Shown: one piece after another, positions 9,001 through 18,608 of the stretch
Position numbering within the stretch: position 1 is the stretch's first letter
Layout of the letters: each line of letters opens with the position of its first letter
From: JAAYZX01 sp040770645
GTDB lineage: Bacteria > Actinomycetota > Thermoleophilia > RBG-16-64-13
Assembly (NCBI GenBank): GCA_040770645.1
Contig: JAXGIS010000010.1
Span: forward strand, 1 to 64,000
Length of the DNA stretch: 64,000 bases
Reading direction: 5' to 3'
Translations under genes and position numbers: made by a program
The notes under the pieces: model-generated
Seen by the model: only the letters and a program-made list of their open reading frames with translations
Databases searched by the model: none
What the model was told of the DNA's origin: nothing

Positions 9001-9920
9001 ATCTTGTCTCCGGACGCGTCCTCGTGTACCAGGTTGAGGTACATCTTCCAGGAGTGCTTTTCTCGATAACGGATCGAATACGGCCACCGGCGTTGAGGAC
9101 GGCCTGCACCAGCGCGGGGCCGTGGAGATCGGTATCCTGCAGTTCCACGGCGAGTATCCCTCTGCCAACCTCAATTGAGACCACCCAAGGCAGGGAACGC
9201 AGACCGGCGGCCACCGTCTCGGGAGTGGTCCCGTCCCTGCCAACTCGATGGTGGTGGTGCGCCGGAACAGCTGCTGCCGCAGTTCTGTCGGCGATCCCAC
9301 GGCCAGCAGACGGGTGCGCAGCGAGATGCGGTGGCACAGGCTTTCGGCTTCACCGAGGAGATGCGCAGAGCAGGATGGTCCTTCCCTCCGCCGACAGTTG
9401 CGCGATGAGCCCGCGAACTTCGAGTGCCACTTCGGGATCGAGCCCGGCGGTGGGCTCGTCCAGAAAGAGGATGTCCGGCTCGTTGAGCAGGGTTCGCGCC
9501 AGCGCAACCGCTGCTTCATCCCTTTGGAGAACGCGCCGACGCGATCCGCTCGACGGTCCCATAGGCCCATGACCTTGAGGTAGGTATCTGCTTGGCGGTT
9601 CGCATCGATGTCGTGGTAAAGGAAGCGAAGAACCGGAGATTGGCCTCGGCGCTTAGGCGATCGTAGAAACCCGGGATTCGGTGAGGAGGCCAATCGCTCG
9701 TGTAGAAGTCGGGTTCTTGGTCAGGGCGGAAGCGGCCACCGCGTATCCATCCGAGCGCGATGATGCGGCCAGCATGCGGATGGTGGTGGTCTTGCCGCCC
9801 CGTTGGGGCCCAAGAGCCCCAGTATTTCTCCCGGCTCCACACCAGGTGCAGGTTCTCCACCGCAGTGCGGTCCCCGAATCGACGAGTGAGCCCGAAAGTG
9901 GTCACCACTGGTTGGGTCAT
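8997..9920 (-). pseudogene. ABC transporter ATP-binding protein, frameshifted
   Basis: The nucleotide-binding subunit partnering the permease just downstream. Features from several frames: N-terminal VTTFGLTRRFGDRTAVENL, a Walker A segment EILGLLGPNGA (~9800), the signature FSKGMKQRL (~9520), Walker B DILFLDEPTAGLDPE (~9440), and a C-terminal end MYLNLVHEDASGDKM before TGA at 8997. At least four frame changes split it. Start ATG 9920 with GAGGAG about 8 bases upstream. Together with the permease it resembles NatAB-type exporters. Confidence 0.7.
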
Positions 9921-10255
9921 GTTGTTGCTCCTCGGCACCTACAGTTGGTTCACTCTCAGCGTGCAAGGTAGTCTAGCCTCGCGGACACGGGCGTGTCGAG
10001 GCTGGTACCTCGAAGTTGAGTGCGGGAGACCGGATGTCCAGCGCACGAAGCGAGGCTATCATGTTGTCTTGCGGTCCAGATGAGGCCGAGGTGATACGAG
10101 TGGCGTACCGGGGCTTCGTCAGAGCCATCTCGGCTGCCGATAGGTGCGCGGCGGCTTGGATCGGGGTATACGTTACAGAGCGAAGCTTGTGTGCCCCGCT
10201 GCAGGGAGGGCATTCTCGCTTGTTGTGGCAAATGCGTTAAGAGGGATGACCGGAT
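9921..10255. other. Divergent intergenic region, ABC operon / nifUS
   Basis: About 335 bases between divergent starts. It should hold promoters for both operons, but I find no convincing -35/-10 pair, RNA gene or repeat. Short open frames here match nothing I know. Confidence 0.4.
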
Positions 10256-11098
10256 ATGTGGGACTACACGGACAAAGTCAAAGACCATTTCCTCAACCCG
10301 CGCAATGTGGGAGAGGTGGAGAACCCGGATGGCATCGGTGAAGTGGGCTCGCTGGCCTGTGGCGACGCACTCAAGCTCACCTTTAAGTTAAATGATGAGG
10401 GGCGGATAGCCGACATCAAATTCAAGACTTTCGGATGTGGCAGTGCCATCGCCTCGTCCTCGGCATTGACGGAGATGGCGATAGGCAAGACACTCGCAGA
10501 GGCAGCCAAGATCACCAACCAAGACATCGCCGACTATCTGGGCGGCCTGCCGAAGGAGAAGATGCACTGCTCGGTCATGGGGCGGGAGGCCCTGGAGAAA
10601 GCCATCGCTCATTATAAGGGTGAAGTGGAAGTTGAACCCGAAGGCCGACTCGTCTGCGAGTGCTTTGGGGTTACGGACAAGGAGATCGAGCGTGCCATCC
10701 TGGAGAATAACTTGAAGACCGTGGAGGAGGTCACCAACTACACCAAGGCGGGAGGTGGCTGTGGTCGGTGCCATGATCAGATCCAAGCTCTGCTCGATCA
10801 GGTGGGAACGGCCTGCGCCGTGCCGACGGCACCGGCGCTGCCGGTGGCGGGTAAGCTCACCACGCTGCAGAAGATTCGCATGATTGAGGATACGCTGGAA
10901 CGGGAGATCCGGCCCTCACTGCAGAAAGACGGCGGTGATATCGAACTGGTTGACGTTGACGGCAACACGGTTTTGGTGGAACTGAGGGGGGTGTGTGCCA
11001 CCTGCGCGGCGGCTCAGGTCACCCTGAAAGATTACGTGGAGGCCAAACTGCGCGAGCTGGTGACACCTGATTTGGTGGTGGAAGAGGTGGCGGCATGA
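10256..11098 (+). CDS. nifU: Fe-S cluster assembly scaffold NifU, full-length
   Basis: A 280-aa modular scaffold on which sulfur from NifS and iron are built into clusters. Residues 1-125: IscU-type domain with the scaffold Cys residues (SLACGDAL, FGCGSAIASS, EKMHCSVMG). Residues ~135-185: a BFD-like [2Fe-2S] domain with CECFGV…GGGCGRCHDQI. Residues ~205-280: Nfu-type domain with CATCAAAQVT. Start ATG 10256 after AGAGGG. The nifS start overlaps its stop (ATGA), so the pair is a coupled operon. No nitrogenase genes are present; in many anaerobes this NifU/NifS pair serves general cluster assembly. Confidence 0.93.
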   Translation: MWDYTDKVKDHFLNPRNVGEVENPDGIGEVGSLACGDALKLTFKLNDEGRIADIKFKTFGCGSAIASSSALTEMAIGKTLAEAAKITNQDIADYLGGLPKEKMHCSVMGREALEKAIAHYKGEVEVEPEGRLVCECFGVTDKEIERAILENNLKTVEEVTNYTKAGGGCGRCHDQIQALLDQVGTACAVPTAPALPVAGKLTTLQKIRMIEDTLEREIRPSLQKDGGDIELVDVDGNTVLVELRGVCATCAAAQVTLKDYVEAKLRELVTPDLVVEEVAA

Positions 11099-12267
11099 TC
11101 TATCTTGACAACAACGCCACAACGCCCGTTGCACCTGAGGTGCTCGAGGAGATGCTCCCGTTTCTGCGTGACTACTACGCGAATCCCTCGGGGATGTATA
11201 CGTTTGCCGCCGAAGTGGGCCGGAGGGTGACCCAGGCACGCGAACAGGTGGCCGCGTTGCTGGGAGCGCATCCAGACGAGATCATCTTCACCAGTTGCGG
11301 TACCGAAAGCGACAACACTGCCATACGAGCCGCCTTGGAGTCCAATCCCGATCGTCGCGGCGTGTTAACCACCCGCGTTGAGCATCCGGCGGTCAAGAAC
11401 CTCTGTGAGCACCTTCAGCATGCGGGGCACCCCGTCCACTTCCTGTCCGTGGACGAACGTGGCCGGCTGGACCTGGATCAGGTGCGCGCGGCCATGACGC
11501 GCACGGTGGCTGTGGCCAGCGTAATGTGGGGCAACAACGAAACCGGCACCGTCTTCCCCGTGGAGGAAGTAGGCGCACTGGCCAGAGAAGCCGGGGTTGT
11601 GTTCCATACCGATGCCGTGCAGGTGGTGGGTAAGATGCATGTGGATTTGGCGCACTCGCCCATCGACATGTTGTCGCTATCCGGCCACAAGCTACACGCG
11701 CCGAAGGGTGTGGGTGCGCTTTACGTACGCAAGGGCACGAAGTTCTCCCCCCTGCTCATTGGGGGCCATCAGGAACGGGGCCGTCGGGGCGGGACGGAGA
11801 ACGTGGCATCGATTGTGGCGTTGGGTAAGGCGTGTGAGTTGGCCGCCACCAACATAGCGCGCGAACGCAGCCGGGTGATGGAACTTCGTGATCGTCTGGA
11901 GCGTGGCCTCCTGGAGCGCATCCCTCATGCGCGCGTGAACGGCGACCTGGAAAGCCGGCTTCCCAACACTACCAGCATCGCCTTTGAGTTCGTTGAGGGA
12001 GAGGCCATCCTCCTGCTGCTCAACGAGGAAGGCATATGTGCCTCATCGGGCTCGGCCTGCACTTCCGGAAGCCTCGAGCCGTCACATGTGCTTCGAGCCA
12101 TGGGTGTCCCTTTCACGGCGGCCCACGGTTCCGTGCGCTTGAGCCTCAGTGTTTACAACACTCAGGCTGAGGTAGACAAGGTGATCGCTGTGCTTCCGGG
12201 CATCATCGCGCGGTTGCGTGAGATGTCGCCGTTCTGGCCGGAGCAGGCCTGTAAGATCCCGGCATAG
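11095..12267 (+). CDS. nifS: Cysteine desulfurase NifS
   Basis: A 390-aa PLP enzyme releasing sulfur from cysteine for cluster assembly on NifU. It begins MIYLDNNATTPVAPEV. The PLP lysine is in LSGHKLHAPKG (residue ~200). The persulfide Cys is in ASSGSACTSGS (residue ~320), the short-loop form of group I NifS/IscS. Its length is normal. The ATGA overlap with nifU indicates coupling. It is convergent with the ornithine racemase gene. Confidence 0.93.
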   Translation: MIYLDNNATTPVAPEVLEEMLPFLRDYYANPSGMYTFAAEVGRRVTQAREQVAALLGAHPDEIIFTSCGTESDNTAIRAALESNPDRRGVLTTRVEHPAVKNLCEHLQHAGHPVHFLSVDERGRLDLDQVRAAMTRTVAVASVMWGNNETGTVFPVEEVGALAREAGVVFHTDAVQVVGKMHVDLAHSPIDMLSLSGHKLHAPKGVGALYVRKGTKFSPLLIGGHQERGRRGGTENVASIVALGKACELAATNIARERSRVMELRDRLERGLLERIPHARVNGDLESRLPNTTSIAFEFVEGEAILLLLNEEGICASSGSACTSGSLEPSHVLRAMGVPFTAAHGSVRLSLSVYNTQAEVDKVIAVLPGIIARLREMSPFWPEQACKIPA

Positions 12268-12329
12268 TCGACAGGGCACTCGTGTGATTGCATGGCGGGC
12301 CTTGGGGCCGGTTGCGTGGAGACGTAGCT

Positions 12330-13407
12330 TCAGGCAGCTCCGTGGTGACACTTGCGTACATACGGTGAAGTGCTTGCGGCCAGTAGAGCACCGTAGTTCG
12401 GTAGGAAGCGTAGGGTTTCTCCTATGGCCGGTGGCCTGACCATGTCCTCCACGTCGAGGATCAGATGGTCGCTCGATCCACCGAGCACGTGGACTCCCGT
12501 CTCCAGCGGTTGCAGTCCCTCGGGCACGCAGTCTTGGCGGCCCAAAGGACAGATGGCTCTTCTTCTCTCGCCTCGGTCTGTGAAGACGGGGCGGTTGCCG
12601 AAGGCATCCTGAGCGATTTGTCCCAGCGGGTGACTCGGCTTGATGCCGCACTCCACCACGGGAGCTTCCAGGACGAACGCGTTCTGCGCCAGCGGGGGCA
12701 GAGGCAGCCGGGTGATGGTGCTGACGCCCAGTAGAATCGATTCCCCCACACGCAGGTTCGTGATGCCGGGGGTAGGTCGTTTGCCAAGGCGAGTTCCAGG
12801 CTGCTGGAGTTGCCGCCCGATACTCCCAACGGGTAGCCCAGGAGGCTCTCGGCAGAGCGGGTCAGTGCCACCAGTTCACCCAAGTTGTGAGGGGTCGGCA
12901 CTACAGCGCCGTAGCAGGTGAGATTGGTGCCGAGCGCCACTACGCGGATGGCGCGAAGTTGACGTACTCCGCCAGCACGTGCGCGAGGTCTCCGGGCATG
13001 ACACCCTCGCGCAGGTCTCCCATGTCGACCATGATGACGACGTGATGGCGGCGGTCGGCGGCGCCGGCCGCCGCATCCAGTGCTCTGAGCGTGGTTGGTT
13101 CACTGTTCAGGGACACATCGGCCAAGTTCACCACGTCTGCGGCTTGTGCGGGTGTGCCCGCGCGGAGCAGCCATAGAGGTATGGTCGGATGGGCGCGGCG
13201 AAGTCGCTCCAGATTCTGCAACCGGGAGTCGCCCAGTGCGGTGACTCCACCTTTGATCATGGCCCCGGCCACGCGCGGGTCGCCACACGTCACCTTGGCT
13301 ACACCCACGATCTCCAAGCGGGGGAGCCGCGTACACACGGTCGTGGCATTGCGGCGAATCACATCGAGATACACGTGCAGAGTTGGGTCGGCCGAAGTAG
13401 CGGTCAT
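12330..13407 (-). CDS. orr: Ornithine racemase (alanine-racemase N-terminal fold), two frameshifts
   Basis: A PLP enzyme that interconverts L- and D-ornithine, supplying the substrate of ornithine aminomutase. Joined frames give ~358 aa. They comprise a VYLDVIRRNA start, the PLP lysine in EIVGVAKVTCGDP (~residue 38), a GDSRLQNLERLR segment, and a C-terminal part with VSGGNSSSLELALANDLP and VGESILLGVSTI typical of the alanine/ornithine racemase family. Frame changes lie near 12940 and 12765. Start ATG 13407, overlapping the MutL-like stop by 4 bases. The specific call rests on its place in the ornithine cluster. The breaks look like base errors because both sides stay conserved. Confidence 0.75.
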
Positions 13408-14786
13408 TGTGTGCTCCTGTCGGTCGCCGAGAGCGGTAGCTCCAGGCTATCGATCAACAGCGGCACCACCAGATGAGCCTCGAACTGGAGGAGGGCCCCA
13501 CAGGCGGCCATGATGTAGTGATGGTCGAGGACGCAGATGGCATCGGCAGGAGGGAGCAACCGGTGGTCGCCGGGACGCCCTCGGGTCTTGCCGAGTACCT
13601 CCTCACCCCCCGGCAGTCTGGTGAGCGCGCCCCCAGTTCCTACGAGCAGGCGACAGGCGGTCAAGTCCCGTCCCTCTGCCACGGTGCGTCGGCCCGTAGG
13701 CGTGTACACATGAGCCAGAACACCAGCGTGCCGCCGCACGGCCGTTACGGCTGCCACCTCGGTCAGGCGGCGCGCGCTGGTCGCGTCGAGGTCTGTGGAG
13801 GGTAGGGCCGGGGGGAGGGACGAGGGACATTGGGCTGTGGGAAGCAGGGCGGCAACGTGCGGGGCGCTGATGAAGGTTCCCAGATCACCTTCCACGGTGC
13901 GCCGGCTGTGCGGCTGAGGTTCTGTGGCCAGGGCCTGCACCTCCGGGCTTCCGTCTGTGACGGAGTGTACGTCGGTGGTGGCTCCGCCAACGTCCACCAC
14001 CACCAGATCGCCCACGGTGTCCGCCAGGGCTTCGGCAGCCATGAGCACCGCTCCCGGCGTCGGTAGTATGTGGCCGGTTGTCATGCAACCGATCTGCTCC
14101 ATCCCCGGCGCGTGCGTGATGTGCTCCTCGAATGCGTCGTGTATAGCGGCCCGCGCCGGGATGACATCGAGCCGGTCCACGGCCGGATATACGTTGCTTG
14201 TGACTCGCGTGCGGAAACCGGCGTGAGTCAGCACGGCCATCACCTCGTCCCGCGCTGTGGAGTTGCCGCCATACACCACGATGGGTCGCCGACCGCCCTC
14301 CCAGTTCGACGCAGCGGCCAGTTGCGCGGCGTTGAACAGGACCGTCTCCACATCTCCGCCCTCGACTCCTCCGGCCAGAAGAATGAGATCTGGTTGCGAG
14401 GCCACGATGCGCTTCACGTCGTGAGGTCTCATACGGCCGGCCGTCTGATATGTCACCACCGCACCGGCTCCTAACGCCGCTTCGCGCGCGGCTCGGGCCG
14501 TCATGCGCTCGGTCAGGCCGTGTACGGTCATGCGCAGCCCTCCGGCTGCCGAACTGGTAGCAAGGACGGTGAGGGGCTCTAGCGGGCCAACGTGTGATTC
14601 CAGGTTGCGGCGGGCTGCAGTAACACCGAGGGTGACGTCCCCCTCCTGCACGGTGGTGAGCGAGGTGCCCTGTCCGAGCAGGCGGGGTCCACCGTCGTTT
14701 CCGCGCACTCCACAGAAGGCCGAGACCACCGTGGTGGTGGAGCCGATCTCGGCGACCAGTGCGTCGATCCGGGTGGGTCCCGTCAT
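13404..14786 (-). CDS. MutL/GlmL-family protein, probable ornithine aminomutase reactivation factor
   Basis: A 460-aa ASKHA-fold protein of the family that accompanies adenosylcobalamin carbon-skeleton and amino mutases. Seen: the N-terminal phosphate loop VAEIGSTTTVVSAF, an LAGGVEGGD motif, a second loop VVVDVGGATTDVHSV, and an adenosine-type GTGGALTRLP near the C-terminus. In the ornithine cluster it most likely serves to rescue OraSE from inactivated cobalamin; that role is an inference. The ATG at 14786 is chosen because the ATG at 14879 would overlap oraE by 47 bases. It is followed by orr with a 4-base overlap. Confidence 0.82.
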   Translation of the reverse strand: MTGPTRIDALVAEIGSTTTVVSAFCGVRGNDGGPRLLGQGTSLTTVQEGDVTLGVTAARRNLESHVGPLEPLTVLATSSAAGGLRMTVHGLTERMTARAAREAALGAGAVVTYQTAGRMRPHDVKRIVASQPDLILLAGGVEGGDVETVLFNAAQLAAASNWEGGRRPIVVYGGNSTARDEVMAVLTHAGFRTRVTSNVYPAVDRLDVIPARAAIHDAFEEHITHAPGMEQIGCMTTGHILPTPGAVLMAAEALADTVGDLVVVDVGGATTDVHSVTDGSPEVQALATEPQPHSRRTVEGDLGTFISAPHVAALLPTAQCPSSLPPALPSTDLDATSARRLTEVAAVTAVRRHAGVLAHVYTPTGRRTVAEGRDLTACRLLVGTGGALTRLPGGEEVLGKTRGRPGDHRLLPPADAICVLDHHYIMAACGALLQFEAHLVVPLLIDSLELPLSATDRSTQ

Positions 14787-14832
14787 GATTCCGTCTTCCG
14801 TGATGTGGAGTGCGGCAGTGCGATGGGGCTGG

Positions 14833-17136
14833 TCAACTGCTTGAATCGTCCGTTGATGCGTCCAGATGGGTTCCGACACGTTTCCGCAGTGTCCGGACTA
14901 TGAACGATGCCACGTCTATCCCCTTGGTCCCCCTGCCGAACCCGGCGTCCATTCCCCAGGTGCGGGCCTGTTCGTCGGTGACTTGGGTACCTCCGGCAAT
15001 CAGAAGGAGTCGATCGCGGACTCCCTTCTCCACAGCCAGATCCGCCAACTTCTCCATGTTGTCTCTGTGGACATCGGCGTGGGTGATGATGGTGGAAATG
15101 AGCACCACTTGAGCCGCATGCTCGATCGCGGCATCGAGCACTTTTTCTACCGGCACCGATGTCCCCAGATACTCAGTGCTGAAACCCCAGGTCTCGAGAC
15201 CGCCGTGTTTGATGTCGATGATCTCGCGCATGCCCACGGAGTGCTCGTCCTCACCCACGGTAGCGGCCACGACTTTCAAGCCGTGTTCGAGCACGAAGCG
15301 GCGGATGTCTTCGTCGGAGAGTAGATCCGGAGGGGGCGGGATGACCAGGTTGGCAGGATCCACCACAACATTCAGTCTTCCCTTGAGCTCGATGAGCGTG
15401 CCCTCCGCCGGGTGCATGACCTGTTTGTGGATCACCTCGCACTCGTCGAGGTTCATGGCCCGACCCAGTTCGAGGGCGGCAGCCTCTGCCGTCACCAAGT
15501 CGGTGGGCAGGAACATGGTGACCACCAGGATTCCGTCACCGGCCCACTGCACCTCCGGGGTGATGAGTCTCTTGGTGCGCAACTGGGCTGTCTGGGCCAG
15601 GCGGGTGTGCACGTTGTCCTCGGAGTCCAGTTCGTCGATGAAAGGTACCAAATCCGGAACGCAGAGCGTGCAGCCGTCGATGAGGTCGCAAGGCTTGTCG
15701 AGACCGTCAGGGAGATGATTGTCGCCGAAGTGGTGGCACACTGGAGCCAGGTAGTCCTCGGCCCTCTCCACTATGGTGCCTGCCGCAATCCCTCCGTCAG
15801 CCCGGCGCACGATGCCGTCGTCGTTGGTCTCAGGATAGATGCCGGTGTCCACGAAGAAGCCGTCTTCCACGGCTGCAAAGTAGCCACCGGTTGCCAGCAT
15901 GCCCTCTAGAAAGAGTACGGCGCGCTCCTTCAGTTCTCTGACCTTGGACTTGAACTCGAAGTTCTCTCGATCCACTTTCACGAATTCATGGAGCGCGTCC
16001 ATACCGACGAGGGCTTGGCGGGCGGTGTTCACGGCGTGCACGTTGTTGTAGTGCCACGGCACATTGCGGCCCTCGTCGGGGGTGATGGTGGACTGGATGT
16101 CCGCGGAAGTGAGGCGGGAGATGACGAGATTGAGTACGTGTGAGACTGTGGCCTCTCGACCACAAGACTCCATGTAACGCGTGTTTTGTTGGGCGCGCAT
16201 CTTGAAGTCCTTGAACAGGTCACGCAGTGCCACTGCGTAGGGGAGGTCCATGCGAACGCAGGGAGCGGGGGGCGCATCGGGGGGAACGGTGGATAGGCAT
16301 ATGTCCTTGGCCGGCATGCCCACGGCGAGCGAATAGGCGCAGTTGAGGGCGTGCTGCACGAGTAGTTCCGGCATGACTTTCCAGGCTTCACGGGCAGTGG
16401 CGTTGGCGTTGTGAGCACCATCAATCTGAGCCATGCCTGCAGACGCCATGACGTGCTTGGCCTCTGCCGCATCCACGAAGCTGCGGTACATGTTGATGTT
16501 GCGGTAGAGGATGTTGTACTGCGGATCTTGATGGGCGCCGTTGACTCCCTCTTCAGCGAACATGACCGCCATTTCCGGCCCCGCTACGCCTGAGACGTAT
16601 GAGTGGAAGTTGATGGGTCGGCCTACCTCATCTTCAATGAGATCGAGAGCTTTGCGGGTGGCCCGCACCTGCTTGCGTGTGACCGGCACTCCACCCACAC
16701 CTTCAGGTGTTCCCTCGAGCAGGCCGTCTATGTGGCTCTGCCCCGCCGTGCGGATGACCATCATATGGTCGGCGCCGTGCCAGGCCGCCATGCGCATGCG
16801 CCGGATGTCATCCTCGAAACGTCCGGAGGCGATCTCGGTGGTGATTACACAGTCGGGTTGCGGATCAATATTGCCGAAGTACTGGGCCGCAGGCAGAGGG
16901 ATACTGTGGCGTAGGCCTTCCGAGGTCTGGCGGTAGTCAAAGGGACCGAGCATCTCGTAGGGCAGCCGTCGGCGCCAGGTCCAGCCACGACGACGCGGAC
17001 GATAGTTGCTGAGATCCTTGAGGATCTCCTCGACGTCCAGCTTCTGAGTGGGGTCCAGCTCTATGCCGCGCGGTTGGTCATCAGGGTTCGGGCGGGCGGC
17101 CGTGATGGGCTCGGGTCGCTTGTCCGTGTCAGCCAT
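14833..17136 (-). CDS. oraE: D-ornithine 4,5-aminomutase, large subunit OraE
   Basis: A 767-aa adenosylcobalamin- and PLP-dependent subunit that moves the terminal amino group of D-ornithine to give 2,4-diaminopentanoate. The N-terminal two thirds is the TIM-barrel region (e.g. NFHSYVSGVAGPEMAVMF). The C-terminal Rossmann domain carries the cobalamin motif DEHSVG (D630, H632) with SxI at ISTII and GG at LIAGGT. K643 in IIDIKHGG lies 11 residues after the cobalamin His, the same spacing as the PLP lysine relative to His in the clostridial enzyme. Start ATG 17136 overlaps the oraS stop by 8 bases; longer upstream starts would run through oraS. Confidence 0.95.
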   Translation of the reverse strand: MADTDKRPEPITAARPNPDDQPRGIELDPTQKLDVEEILKDLSNYRPRRRGWTWRRRLPYEMLGPFDYRQTSEGLRHSIPLPAAQYFGNIDPQPDCVITTEIASGRFEDDIRRMRMAAWHGADHMMVIRTAGQSHIDGLLEGTPEGVGGVPVTRKQVRATRKALDLIEDEVGRPINFHSYVSGVAGPEMAVMFAEEGVNGAHQDPQYNILYRNINMYRSFVDAAEAKHVMASAGMAQIDGAHNANATAREAWKVMPELLVQHALNCAYSLAVGMPAKDICLSTVPPDAPPAPCVRMDLPYAVALRDLFKDFKMRAQQNTRYMESCGREATVSHVLNLVISRLTSADIQSTITPDEGRNVPWHYNNVHAVNTARQALVGMDALHEFVKVDRENFEFKSKVRELKERAVLFLEGMLATGGYFAAVEDGFFVDTGIYPETNDDGIVRRADGGIAAGTIVERAEDYLAPVCHHFGDNHLPDGLDKPCDLIDGCTLCVPDLVPFIDELDSEDNVHTRLAQTAQLRTKRLITPEVQWAGDGILVVTMFLPTDLVTAEAAALELGRAMNLDECEVIHKQVMHPAEGTLIELKGRLNVVVDPANLVIPPPPDLLSDEDIRRFVLEHGLKVVAATVGEDEHSVGMREIIDIKHGGLETWGFSTEYLGTSVPVEKVLDAAIEHAAQVVLISTIITHADVHRDNMEKLADLAVEKGVRDRLLLIAGGTQVTDEQARTWGMDAGFGRGTKGIDVASFIVRTLRKRVGTHLDASTDDSSS

Positions 17137-17494
17137 GATGCACCTCCCAAAGCCGCTCGGCGGTGTCCCAACCGTCGCCTGCCGCCAATCTTGCGCCCGC
17201 TGCGCGCACATCCACCCCCCAAGCGCCGGCGCACCGCAGAACCACATGCCCGGCACCGTGGGCCAGCAGGCCCCGGCGCTCGCACTCGGTCGCGATGGCT
17301 GCGCACTGCAGAGAATCGAAACCCATGCGCATCAGTACCGAACGTTCTATGGAGGGTGAGGTGTGTGTGCGCGCCAAGGCGACGAGTGGAGCCAGGATTT
17401 GGTGGGTCAACTCCCAGAAGCGTGCCTCCAACTCCTCATCGGAGAGGGGTACCAGGTGGGCGCGACGTCCTGCAAAGTCGTCGGGGCGAGCCAT
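17129..17494 (-). CDS. oraS: D-ornithine 4,5-aminomutase, small subunit OraS
   Basis: The 121-aa partner of OraE, needed for a stable active heterotetramer. It shows the family pattern: LSDEELEARFWELTHQI, then SPSIERSVLMRMGFDSLQ, a helix, and a GAGHVVL turn. Its length is that of known OraS. ATG at 17494 with a GGAGG just upstream. It sits between ord and oraE, overlapping oraE by 8 bases, so translation is probably coupled for equal amounts. Confidence 0.93.
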   Translation of the reverse strand: MARPDDFAGRRAHLVPLSDEELEARFWELTHQILAPLVALARTHTSPSIERSVLMRMGFDSLQCAAIATECERRGLLAHGAGHVVLRCAGAWGVDVRAAGARLAAGDGWDTAERLWEVHHG

Positions 17495-17506
17495 AGCCGT
17501 ACCTCC

Positions 17507-18535
17507 TCAGTTGGAGTGGGGCGGTGGGTTGTCGGGCAGAAGCGCGCGGGGTAGGGGCAGGTCGAGTACCGTGCGCAGTCCCGGCGGCGCTCCGCCGATC
17601 AGCGGTATGTAGTTGCCGGTGGAGGCGATGGTGCCCAGTCCACCCGGCAGTTCAGGACGGTTCTCCATATGAATGGACGGAACCCCGTGAATGGTGATGT
17701 AATCGCCGGTACTCTGGCCCTCAAGGTGAGGGTGAATTTGCTGTGGATGCACCAGCTCTATGCGAAGTTCACCCTTCACGTAGCCGCGGCCTACCTGTCT
17801 GCAACCGGCCACGCGGCCGGGTGCCACCCGGACGTGAGGTGTGGACCGCTCCACTGTGGATATGATGGGCTCACATGTCTCTTCGATGCGCTCGATCTTC
17901 CACCCGAGAGCACGGCCAATGAGGTGGATGGATTCCGGAAAGCCGATGTGGCCCACTATGGAGCCGTCGGCCAGTCCGTGTGCAAACTCTTCGGGGGTGG
18001 TGCCCACTCCCTGGCTCTTCATGACCGTGGGGCCGAAGGGGGAGAGGTCGTTGACACGGGCCGCTTCGATCCGATCGATCCGGAGGCAGGCTGAGGTCCA
18101 CATCACGATGAGGGCGTCCAAGGCGAAGCCGGGATTGACGCCGGTGCCCAAGAGGCTCACGCTGTGCTCTCGTGCGAGCGCGTCCATGCGATCAGCCCAA
18201 TCCGGATCAGAAGCCCACGGGTACGCCAACTTCTCGGCGATGCAGAGCACATTTGCGCCTGCCCGCAGTGACGGTTCCACTTGGCTCGTTATCTCATGCA
18301 GGTTTGAGTACGTGCTGATGAGCACAACGTCTGGTCGAGCGGCGAGCACCTCTTCGGCGTTGCCGGTTATGACCACGGGAGAATCGCGCCCCAGAAGCTC
18401 ACCCACCGTTAGCCCTACTTTGGCGGGATCTGAGTCCACGGTTCCCACCAACTCCAGGCTCCTGGGGCGATCGAGGACGAAGTTCAGGAGCCCCTGGCCC
18501 ATCGCTCCCGCTCCCCACTGCGCCACTCGTATCAT
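17507..18535 (-). CDS. ord: 2,4-diaminopentanoate dehydrogenase
   Basis: A 342-aa NAD(P)-dependent amine dehydrogenase converting 2,4-diaminopentanoate to 2-amino-4-oxopentanoate in oxidative ornithine breakdown. An N-terminal Rossmann loop GAGAMGQGLL (residues 8-17) is followed by DVVLISTYSN and CIAEKLAYPW, and a dihydrodipicolinate-reductase-like C-terminal domain (GTGVNPGFALDAL). First gene of the minus-strand operon, with oraS starting 12 bases after its stop. The next enzyme, 2-amino-4-ketopentanoate thiolase (OrtAB), is absent from the window. Confidence 0.92.
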   Translation of the reverse strand: MIRVAQWGAGAMGQGLLNFVLDRPRSLELVGTVDSDPAKVGLTVGELLGRDSPVVITGNAEEVLAARPDVVLISTYSNLHEITSQVEPSLRAGANVLCIAEKLAYPWASDPDWADRMDALAREHSVSLLGTGVNPGFALDALIVMWTSACLRIDRIEAARVNDLSPFGPTVMKSQGVGTTPEEFAHGLADGSIVGHIGFPESIHLIGRALGWKIERIEETCEPIISTVERSTPHVRVAPGRVAGCRQVGRGYVKGELRIELVHPQQIHPHLEGQSTGDYITIHGVPSIHMENRPELPGGLGTIASTGNYIPLIGGAPPGLRTVLDLPLPRALLPDNPPPHSN

Positions 18536-18591
18536 GCCAACCTCCCCGGTCCTGCCGCGTGGAATGAGTCGGCGTAGCCACTGATGCAGTG

Positions 18592-18608
18592 TGCATAAGG
18601 GCTATGCA
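18592..18608. promoter_or_regulatory. Inverted repeat upstream of the ornithine operon
   Basis: TGCATA-agggc-TATGCA is a perfect 6-bp dyad centred ~65 bases before the ord start. A second dyad, CACTG-atg-CAGTG, adjoins it at 18579-18591. The pair lies between ord (minus) and a small zinc-ribbon gene (plus). It may be an operator; the regulator is unknown. Confidence 0.35.

Noticed and set aside
8272..9693. A 473-codon open frame on the minus strand across both ABC genes
   Set aside because: It joins out-of-frame pieces of the ATPase and permease; conserved motifs switch frames along it, so it is a chance run through shifts, not a fusion protein.
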